The position numbers were made by a program, and so were the translations under genes. The notes beneath the pieces were generated by a model that saw nothing but the letters and a program-made list of their open reading frames with translations, was not told where the DNA came from and did no database searches. A stretch of DNA of 5,677 bases from an uncultured Bacteroidia bacterium (GTDB taxonomy: Bacteria > Bacteroidota > Bacteroidia > Bacteroidales > UBA932): assembly GCA_902766985.1 (NCBI GenBank), contig CACXFP010000008.1, positions 1 to 5,677 on the forward strand. The letters run 5' to 3'. This document shows, piece by piece, positions 1 to 4,990 of the stretch. Within the stretch, counting starts at the first letter, position 1, and each line of letters begins with the position of its first letter.

Positions 1-927
1 GTAACAGAATTCCTCCCTGTCGCATCCGAAAGGTCAGTCGGGAAGAAAGTGACGTTCGAAGGAAAGGAATATTCGGTAATAAGCGCCGACGAGGCCATAT
101 CCCGCAAACCCGACCTGGCGGTGTTCTCCGCAGGTGGCGATGCATCAAAGGAGCTGGCTCCGAAGTTTGCGGCCGCAGGCTGCAGGGTTGTGGACAATTC
201 TTCCTACTGGAGGATGGATCCGAGCAAGAAACTCGTGGTGCCGGAGGTGAACGGCGACGTCCTCACGGCCGATGACTACATCATAGCGAACCCCAACTGT
301 TCAACCATCCAGATGATCCTCCCCATCGCCCCCATCCATAGGAAATACGGCATCAAGAGGATCGTTGTCTCCACCTACCAGAGCGTCACGGGAGCCGGCA
401 ACAGGGCCGTGTTCCAGATGAATGAAGAAAGGGCCGGGAAGAAATGGGGCGAATATGCGGCAAAATTCCCCTGGCCGATCGATGAGAACATCATCCCCCA
501 CATCGACGTCTTCCTTGAGAACGGCTACACCAAAGAAGAGATGAAGATGGTGAACGAGACCCACAAGATCCTGGGCGACGATTCCATCGGTGTCTCCCCC
601 ACTACGGCCCGTGTCCCCGTACTCGGAGGCCACTCCGAATCCGTAAACCTCGAACTGGAAAAGGATTTCACCCTCGACGACATCCGCAGGCTCTGGGAAG
701 AGACTCCCGGCGTGACCATCCAGGACGACCCTTCCAACAACGTTTACCCCATGCCCCTCTATTCCCTCGGAAAGGACGATGTCTTCGTCGGCAGGCTCCG
801 CAGGGACCCCTCGGTTGAATACGGCCTCAACTTCTGGTGCGTATCCGACAATATCCGCAAGGGAGCTGCCACCAACGCCATCCAGATCGCCGAGACACTT
901 CTTGCCAAAGGCTTCCTGAAGGCGTAG
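1..927 (+). CDS. asd: Aspartate-semialdehyde dehydrogenase, 5'-truncated by window edge
   Basis: This enzyme reduces aspartyl phosphate to aspartate semialdehyde with NADPH in the cytosol, the branch point to diaminopimelate/lysine, threonine and methionine. The frame is open from base 1 and 308 residues are visible. The usual length is about 330-340, so roughly 25-35 residues with the N-terminal nucleotide-binding glycine loop lie off the window. The GTG at 49 encodes an internal valine (SVGKKVTFEGKEY is continuous family sequence), so it is not the start. Numbering from base 1, the catalytic cysteine is C100 in NPNCSTIQ (codon 298-300), followed by Q127 in STYQSV, R204 and H211 in GGHSESVN. 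The C-to-Q spacing (27) and R-to-H spacing (7) equal those of the E. coli catalytic quartet, so the enzyme looks intact. The ASERSxGKKV style resembles the shorter asd subgroup rather than the E. coli type. It is convergent with tsf and ends TAG before a shared terminator. Confidence 0.97.
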   Translation, partial: VTEFLPVASERSVGKKVTFEGKEYSVISADEAISRKPDLAVFSAGGDASKELAPKFAAAGCRVVDNSSYWRMDPSKKLVVPEVNGDVLTADDYIIANPNCSTIQMILPIAPIHRKYGIKRIVVSTYQSVTGAGNRAVFQMNEERAGKKWGEYAAKFPWPIDENIIPHIDVFLENGYTKEEMKMVNETHKILGDDSIGVSPTTARVPVLGGHSESVNLELEKDFTLDDIRRLWEETPGVTIQDDPSNNVYPMPLYSLGKDDVFVGRLRRDPSVEYGLNFWCVSDNIRKGAATNAIQIAETLLAKGFLKA

Positions 928-971
928 ATCCTTCGCTGACGCTCGGAATGGCTGGGCAGACGGAAAATGAC

Positions 972-1002
972 AAAAGGCGGATCCTTGACGGACCCGCCTT
1001 TT
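972..1002. terminator. Bidirectional hairpin terminator between asd and tsf
   Basis: The arms are AAAAGGCGGATCC (972-984) and GGACCCGCCTTTT (990-1002) around a five-base loop. The arms are 13 bases with one non-complementary position. Read on the plus strand (asd) that position is an A-C mismatch. Read on the minus strand (tsf) it is a G-U wobble, so the RNA hairpin is slightly better for the ribosomal operon. The A and T runs flanking the G/C core give a four-U tail in either direction. It starts 44 bases after the asd stop and 22 bases after the tsf stop. Placement between convergent genes and symmetry make a shared intrinsic terminator the natural reading, although the U tracts are short. 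Confidence 0.85.
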
Positions 1003-1024
1003 CAGTGTGTTTTCCCGACTGGGA

Positions 1025-1861
1025 TTAGTCGGTAAGGGAGAAGCGCTTGAACGCTACGACCTTGGCCTCTTTGTCAACGGACTGGATGTACTCCTTCACG
1101 GTCATCTTGCCGTCGGCCTGTACGAAATCCTGATCCTCGAGGGTAGCCTCCTTGAAGAACTTGCTGAGCTTGCCCTTCGCAATGTTCTCGAGCATTGCAG
1201 CGGGCTTGCCGGCCATCTTCGGATCCTCGGACATCTGCTGCTTGTACATCTCAAGCTCCTTCTCGACGATTTCCTTGGGGCAGTCAGCCTCGGAAACGGA
1301 GACGGGGTTCATGGATGTAACCTGCATTGCGATGCCTCTTCCGAGTTCGGCGGGAACTTCCTTGTTGAAAGCCACGATGGCGCCGAGCTTGTTGTTGAAG
1401 TGGACATAGCTGGAGATGCAGGGAGCTTCGAGGGAAGCGTAATAAGCGAGGTCATGCTTCTCGCCGGTCTTTCCTGTCTGGGCGGAAATCTCCTCCTCGA
1501 CAGTGTGGCCGTTGGAGCACTTTGCAGCCTTGAGAGCCTCAAGGTCAGCAGGATACTCTGCGATAGCCGCGTCGGCGATCTCATTGGCAAGGGCTTTGAA
1601 CTCAGGGGTGGCGGATACGAAGTCAGTCTCGCAGCCGAGGCATACGATGACGGCCTTGTTTCCGTTGATCCTTACGACGACCGCACCTTCGGTGGTGGCC
1701 CTGTCAGCCCTCTTAGCGGCTACGAGCTTACCTTTCTCACGGATGATGTCGACAGCTTTCTCGAAGTCTCCTTCAGCCTCGATGAGGGCGTTCTTGCAGT
1801 CCATCATTCCTGCGCTGGTCATCTTGCGCAGTTTCATTACATCTGATGCTGTGATTTGCAT
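1025..1861 (-). CDS. tsf: Translation elongation factor Ts
   Basis: EF-Ts is the cytosolic guanine nucleotide exchange factor that recycles EF-Tu-GDP to EF-Tu-GTP. The protein has 278 residues (E. coli 283), so it is full length. The N-terminal UBA-like domain (about 1-55) carries VMKLRKMTSAGMMDCKNAL and the family GDFEKA stretch. The core has the TDFV motif at T79-D80-F81-V82, and D80 and F81 are the residues known in E. coli to intrude into EF-Tu and disturb Mg2+ binding. The second core half includes YVHFNNKLGAIVAF (about 152-165), and the C-terminal helical part contains KFFKEATLEDQDFVQ. The ATG start puts MQITASDVMKLR at the expected N-terminus. The gene begins 19 bases after the rpsB stop with A-rich, Shine-Dalgarno-poor sequence upstream, so it is cotranscribed with rpsB as in most bacteria. 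It ends TAA and is last in the operon, followed by the terminator at 972-1002. Confidence 0.98.
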   Translation of the reverse strand: MQITASDVMKLRKMTSAGMMDCKNALIEAEGDFEKAVDIIREKGKLVAAKRADRATTEGAVVVRINGNKAVIVCLGCETDFVSATPEFKALANEIADAAIAEYPADLEALKAAKCSNGHTVEEEISAQTGKTGEKHDLAYYASLEAPCISSYVHFNNKLGAIVAFNKEVPAELGRGIAMQVTSMNPVSVSEADCPKEIVEKELEMYKQQMSEDPKMAGKPAAMLENIAKGKLSKFFKEATLEDQDFVQADGKMTVKEYIQSVDKEAKVVAFKRFSLTD

Positions 1862-1880
1862 GGCGTAATCTTTTTAAATG

Positions 1881-2723
1881 TTATTCTGCCTTGGGGGCTT
1901 CTTCCTGTACGGGTTCGGCTGCAGGAGCCTCTGCCTCGACATCGACGGGCTTTGCTCCCTTGCGGGCGCGAAGCTTCTTGCCGGGCTGCTGCCTTTCGGC
2001 GGCCTCAACCTCTTCCGTTTCCTTGTCCTTATCCATCTTGCGCTCTTCGAGACCTTCCTGGATGGCCTTGCAGAGAGTGCTGACAACGATTTCGATGGAC
2101 CTTACAGCATCGTCATTTGCCGGTATCACATAATCAATCGGTGTAGGATCGCAACATGTGTCAACCATAGCGAATACCGGTATGTTGAGGCGGTTGGCCT
2201 CCTTGACTGCATTGGCTTCCTTCTGGATGTCAACTACGAAAAGGGCTGAAGGAAGACGGCTCATGTCCTTGATGGAGCCGAGGTTCTTCTCAAGCTTCTC
2301 CCTCTGGCGGTTAACCTGGAGACGCTCCCTCTTGGCGAGTTTCTCGAAGGTGCCATCCTCTTTCATCTTGTCGATGGTGTTCATCTTCTTGATGGCCTTG
2401 CGGATGGTAGGGAAGTTCGTGAGCATTCCGCCCGCCCACCTCTCGGTGATGTAGGGCATGTTCACTGCGGCGGCGTTCTCGGCCACGATATCCTTGGCCT
2501 GTTTCTTGGTCGCCACGAAAAGTATCTTGCGGCCGGAACGGGCGTACTCTTTCATTACGTCGGCGGCCTCGTCCAATTTGACGATTGTCTTGTGCAGGTC
2601 TATGATGTGGACCCCGTTCTTCTGGTCGAAGATGTAGGGAGCCATCTTAGGGTTCCACTTGCGGGCGAGATGTCCGAAGTGTACTCTTGCATCAAGCAGT
2701 TCCTGGAAATTTGTTCTTGGCAT
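1881..2723 (-). CDS. rpsB: 30S ribosomal protein S2 (uS2)
   Basis: S2 is a late-assembling small-subunit protein near the 30S head-body junction that helps recruit S1-type proteins. The protein has 280 residues. Family motifs appear in order: NFQELLDARVHFGH (about 5-18), ARKWNPKMAPYIF, the ERWAGGMLTNF segment in the middle, and VDTCCDPTPIDYVIPANDDA near 187-206. The core ends around residue 229. Residues 230-280 form a low-complexity charged tail, first acidic, then a short basic patch (KKLRARKGAK), then Glu/Ala/Pro-rich to the end. Such tails are common in Bacteroidota S2 and absent from the E. coli protein. The ATG is preceded by an AT-rich stretch without Shine-Dalgarno. A 210-base gap separates it from rpsI upstream, while tsf follows after 19 bases. 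In E. coli, S2 represses its own rpsB-tsf mRNA, and the long leader here would suit similar control, which is inference. Confidence 0.98.
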   Translation of the reverse strand: MPRTNFQELLDARVHFGHLARKWNPKMAPYIFDQKNGVHIIDLHKTIVKLDEAADVMKEYARSGRKILFVATKKQAKDIVAENAAAVNMPYITERWAGGMLTNFPTIRKAIKKMNTIDKMKEDGTFEKLAKRERLQVNRQREKLEKNLGSIKDMSRLPSALFVVDIQKEANAVKEANRLNIPVFAMVDTCCDPTPIDYVIPANDDAVRSIEIVVSTLCKAIQEGLEERKMDKDKETEEVEAAERQQPGKKLRARKGAKPVDVEAEAPAAEPVQEEAPKAE

Positions 2724-2748
2724 TTTAATAAAAATTGTTTCGTTTTTT

Positions 2749-2908
2749 GAAAACTTTCCCCGAATGTCTCTAGGGGACTCTTTTCTTCAATCCGGAGTAG
2801 CGGACCTTGTCCGGTCTCCTGGGATTTTCCGCGGCAGAGGCAATCTTCAAGCAGCTTCCCGGGACATCCCGTCCTGAAAAAGATCAGAAGATTTGGCAAC
2901 CGCTGCCG
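2749..2908 (-). promoter_or_regulatory. Candidate structured 5' leader of rpsB
   Basis: The 210-base gap before rpsB contains no TAnnTTTG promoter on the minus strand, so rpsB is probably read through from rpsI. The minus strand can fold into several helices. A first element nests CGGCAG (2908-2903) with CTGCCG (2837-2832) around AATCTTC (2893-2887) with GAAGATT (2848-2842). A GGAC/GTCC hairpin sits inside this. A second element has two competing pairings: CCGGA (2814-2810) with TCCGG (2796-2792), or CGGAC (2813-2809) with GTCCG (2805-2801). A third hairpin (2785-2749) pairs GAAAA and TCCCC with GGGGA and TTTTC across a 3-by-3 purine internal loop, ending 25 bases before the ATG. Position fits an r-protein leader, but single helices of this length also arise by chance. 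I recognise no named RNA family. Confidence 0.4.
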
Positions 2909-2933
2909 TGCATAGACGCTTACCTGTCTCTGA

Positions 2934-3323
2934 CTAACGTTTACTGAACTGGAAGCGACGGCGTGCACCGGGCTGGCCGGGCTTCTTCCTTTCAACCTCG
3001 CGGGCATCGCGGGTAAGGAAACCGGCAGCCTTGAGGGCGGGACGGTATGCCTCTTTGTCTACATCGCAAAGAGCGCGGGAGACGCCGAGCCTTACGGCCT
3101 CGGCCTGGCCTTTGATACCGCCACCCACGAGGGTGACCTTGACGTCGAACTGTCCTTCAGTACCCGTAACTGCGAAAGGCTGGTTGACGATGTAGCGGAG
3201 GGAGTCCTCTTTGAAATAATCGGCGAGGTCCCTGCCGTTGATGGTCACATTGCCTTTTCCTGCTACGAGATAAACGCGAGCCACGGCTGATTTACGTCTT
3301 CCAAGGGCGTGTATCTGTTCCAT
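2934..3323 (-). CDS. rpsI: 30S ribosomal protein S9 (uS9)
   Basis: S9 lies in the 30S head, and its C-terminal tail reaches the P site, where the last residues contact tRNA. The protein has 129 residues, the normal bacterial length. Diagnostic segments are [12 protein letters not shown] (8-19), the [14 protein letters not shown] segment in the second half, and the basic C-terminal run with [14 protein letters not shown] ending in RFQFSKR. The terminal SKR is the conserved P-site reaching tail. The ATG gives the expected N-terminus [12 protein letters not shown], and the stop is TAG. The start lies 9 bases downstream of the rplM stop, so the two are one transcript and probably translationally coupled, the near-universal rplM-rpsI pairing. 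Upstream of the ATG there is only a weak AGAG and otherwise A/T-rich sequence. Downstream is the 210-base rpsB leader rather than a recognisable terminator. Confidence 0.98.
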   Translation of the reverse strand: MEQIHALGRRKSAVARVYLVAGKGNVTINGRDLADYFKEDSLRYIVNQPFAVTGTEGQFDVKVTLVGGGIKGQAEAVRLGVSRALCDVDKEAYRPALKAAGFLTRDAREVERKKPGQPGARRRFQFSKR

Positions 3324-3332
3324 TTGCTCTGT

Positions 3333-3785
3333 TTAAATTTCGTTCAACTTGATTTCTTTGGGGTTCTGCGCCTGGTGAGGATGCTCGGGTCCTGCATATA
3401 CATACAGGTTTCCGTAGAGCTTGTCACCAAGACGAGTCTTCGGAAGCATGCCTTTGACAGACCTCCTGATGAGTTCAGCGGGGCGGGTGCGCAGAATCTC
3501 GGCCGGCGTGGTGAAACGCTGTCCACCGGGATAGCCGGTGTAACGCGTGTACACGCGGTTGGTCATCTTCTTTCCCGAAAGGGCGACCTTCTCGGCGTTG
3601 ACTACGATGACGTTGTCACCGCAATCCACGTGAGGGGTAAAGCCGGGTTTGTTCTTGCCCCTGAGGACAAGGGCAACCCTTGCTGCCAGACGACCAAGTG
3701 CAAGATCCGTTGCATCAATGACGACCCACTCTTTCTTCACGGTCGCTGCATTCAGCGATACCGTTTTGTAGCTCTGTGTGTCCAC
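3333..3785 (-). CDS. rplM: 50S ribosomal protein L13 (uL13)
   Basis: L13 is an early-assembling 23S rRNA-binding protein of the large subunit. The protein has 150 residues, close to the family norm. It carries WVVIDATDLALGRLAARVA (about 20-38), then HVDCGDNVIVVNAEKVALSG, the GQRFTTPAEIL segment, the KGMLPKTRLGDKL motif, and YVYAGPEHPHQAQNP near the C-terminus. The start is GTG: MDTQSYKT matches the normal Bacteroidota L13 N-terminus (MDT.SYKT), and no in-frame ATG exists upstream in the gap or before the core. No Shine-Dalgarno is visible before it. It is the first gene of the rplM-rpsI-rpsB-tsf unit and is driven by the promoter at 3847-3878. In E. coli, L13 represses translation of its own operon. 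Whether that occurs here cannot be read from the sequence. Confidence 0.98.
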   Translation of the reverse strand: MDTQSYKTVSLNAATVKKEWVVIDATDLALGRLAARVALVLRGKNKPGFTPHVDCGDNVIVVNAEKVALSGKKMTNRVYTRYTGYPGGQRFTTPAEILRTRPAELIRRSVKGMLPKTRLGDKLYGNLYVYAGPEHPHQAQNPKEIKLNEI

Positions 3786-3810
3786 TGTCTTGATCTTTAA
3801 TGGTTTAACT

Positions 3811-3847
3811 ATAAAAAATTGCGATCCCTACACATTATAGGGGTCGC
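3811..3847 (-). terminator. Intrinsic terminator of the tyrA/DAHPS-CM operon, overlapping the rplM promoter
   Basis: On the minus strand GCGACCCCTA (3847-3838) pairs with TAGGGATCGC (3830-3821) around a seven-base loop. This gives ten positions with one C-A mismatch. The hairpin is followed by AATTTTTT, a proper U tract. It begins 31 bases after the stop of the DAHPS-CM gene, as expected for the end of that operon. Its first base is also the last base of the -7 element of the rplM promoter, so RNA starting at that promoter should lack the outer part of the 5' arm. An alternative reading is a stabilising 5' hairpin or attenuator of the rplM mRNA. Confidence 0.7.
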
Positions 3848-3878
3848 AAAGGTAAGAATATTTTCGCTTTTTACAAAA
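3847..3878 (-). promoter_or_regulatory. Bacteroidota-type housekeeping promoter for rplM-rpsI-rpsB-tsf
   Basis: The minus strand shows TTTTG at 3878-3874, a 19-base spacer (3873-3855), and TACCTTTG at 3854-3847. This matches the known Bacteroidota primary sigma factor consensus, TTTG or TTG near -33 and TAnnTTTG near -7, with the expected spacing. Transcription should start a few bases after 3847, around 3840-3844, giving a leader of about 55-60 bases before the rplM GTG. The -33 element lies one base beyond the stop codon of the upstream gene, so the promoter fills the gap almost completely. Confidence 0.85.
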
Positions 3879-4988
3879 TCAATTCGCAGAAGGAGACCCG
3901 TCTGAAGAGAGGACTTCGTTCTGCACCTGGACCGAAGCTTCGTGGATCGCATTGTACACGGAGGAGATGAATTCCGGGCTGAGACCTTTCTTCTTCCCCT
4001 CTTCTATCATCTCCTGAAGCACGCTGTCCCAGCGGCCTGTCTGGAGGATGGCCACGTTGTGGGCCTTCTTGTACTCTCCGATGCGGCGGCTGACCGACAT
4101 GCGGGACGCAAGCATGCTGAGGATTTCGTCATCAATCACGTCTATGCGTGTCCTGAGCTGGGAGAGGTTTTCGTTGAAATCACTGTCCTCCACCTCGTTG
4201 TCGCGGACCACGATCTTTCCGAGGAAATCTTGCATGGCTTCCGGCGTCACCTGCTGGGAGGCATCGCTGAGGGCGCAGGACGGATTGCAGTGCGACTCGA
4301 TCATCAGGCCGTCCAATCCAAGGTCGAGGGCCCTTTGGGAAAGTTCAAGAAGATATTTCCTGTCCCCTCCCATATGACTGGGATCGGCGAAAAAAGGAAG
4401 CCCGGGATACCTGGTCCTGAGTTCTATGGCTATCCTCCAACCGGGATCGTTCCGGTACTGTATTTTCTGGAAGGAGGAGAACCCTCGGTGGATGACGCCG
4501 AGCTTGCGGATCCCGGCCTGGTTGAACCTCTCCAGCGCGCCTATCCACAGGTCGAGGTCCGGATTGACGGGGTTCTTCACAAGGACGGGAATCTCCGTAT
4601 CCTTCACGGCATCGGCTATTTCCTGGACAAGGAAGGGGTTGGCCGTCGTCCTGGCCCCTATCCACACCATGTCCACACCGTATTTGAGGCATTCGAAGAC
4701 ATGACGCTCGCTCGCGACTTCCGTACACACCTTCATCCCGGTCTCGCGCTTTACCTCCTGAAGCCACTTGAGGCCTTCGGTTCCCACGCCTTCAAAACTT
4801 CCCGGATGGGTCCGCGGTTTCCAAATTCCGGCACGGAAAACATTGATTCCAAGGGCTCTGAGTCCCTTTGCCGTCTCCATTACCTGCTCCCTCGTCTCCG
4901 CGCTGCACGGTCCGGCTATGATCATGGGCCTGGGCAGGGTGAAAAAACCCCACTCAGTCACCGGTACTGTATCCAATATCTTGCTCAT
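3879..4988 (-). CDS. Bifunctional DAHP synthase / chorismate mutase (AroQ type)
   Basis: The 369-residue protein joins two enzymes. Residues about 1-262 are a type I-beta (KDO8P synthase-like) DAHP synthase, which condenses phosphoenolpyruvate with erythrose 4-phosphate at the entry of the shikimate pathway. It has AGPCSAE (25-31), KPR (57-59), KNPVNPDLDLWIG, IHRGFS and DPSHMGG. The predicted metal ligands are C28, H205, E231 and D242. Residues about 272-358 are an AroQ chorismate mutase (chorismate to prephenate). By my alignment to the E. coli PheA mutase domain, R279, R296, K307, R319, S352 and Q356 match its R11, R28, K39, R51, S84 and Q88 with identical spacing, while D48 becomes Q316. 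Both sites look functional. The same fusion in Porphyromonas gingivalis is feedback-inhibited by prephenate through the mutase domain, so similar control is likely here. The ATG lies 2 bases after the tyrA stop, indicating translational coupling. A family gene symbol varies between annotators, so none is given. Confidence 0.96.
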   Translation of the reverse strand: MSKILDTVPVTEWGFFTLPRPMIIAGPCSAETREQVMETAKGLRALGINVFRAGIWKPRTHPGSFEGVGTEGLKWLQEVKRETGMKVCTEVASERHVFECLKYGVDMVWIGARTTANPFLVQEIADAVKDTEIPVLVKNPVNPDLDLWIGALERFNQAGIRKLGVIHRGFSSFQKIQYRNDPGWRIAIELRTRYPGLPFFADPSHMGGDRKYLLELSQRALDLGLDGLMIESHCNPSCALSDASQQVTPEAMQDFLGKIVVRDNEVEDSDFNENLSQLRTRIDVIDDEILSMLASRMSVSRRIGEYKKAHNVAILQTGRWDSVLQEMIEEGKKKGLSPEFISSVYNAIHEASVQVQNEVLSSDGSPSAN

Positions 4989-4990
4989 TA

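Noticed and set aside
49..51. GTG as the start of asd.
   Set aside because: Conserved family sequence continues in frame to base 1, so this is an internal valine and the gene is cut by the window edge.
1007..1846. A 279-codon plus-strand open frame antisense to almost all of tsf.
   Set aside because: Its translation resembles no family I know and is leucine/glycine-rich as expected from the complement of a biased coding sequence. tsf on the other strand is unmistakable, and the frame begins just past the terminator without a promoter.
2877..2881. Short T run on the minus strand after rpsI, considered as a terminator.
   Set aside because: Only weak three- to six-base-pair hairpins lie next to it and there is no G/C-rich stem directly before the run. 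Termination here would also leave rpsB without a visible promoter.
2600..3007. A minus-strand 135-codon open frame running from the rpsI tail through the gap into rpsB, which could have made the gap coding.
   Set aside because: Its ends lie out of frame inside two certain ribosomal genes and its sequence is unlike any known protein. The gap is better explained as a leader.
3834..3839. TATAAT on the minus strand, resembling a classic sigma70 -10 box.
   Set aside because: It sits at the loop end of the terminator hairpin, I see no -35 element at proper spacing, and Bacteroidota use TAnnTTTG, which is present just upstream.
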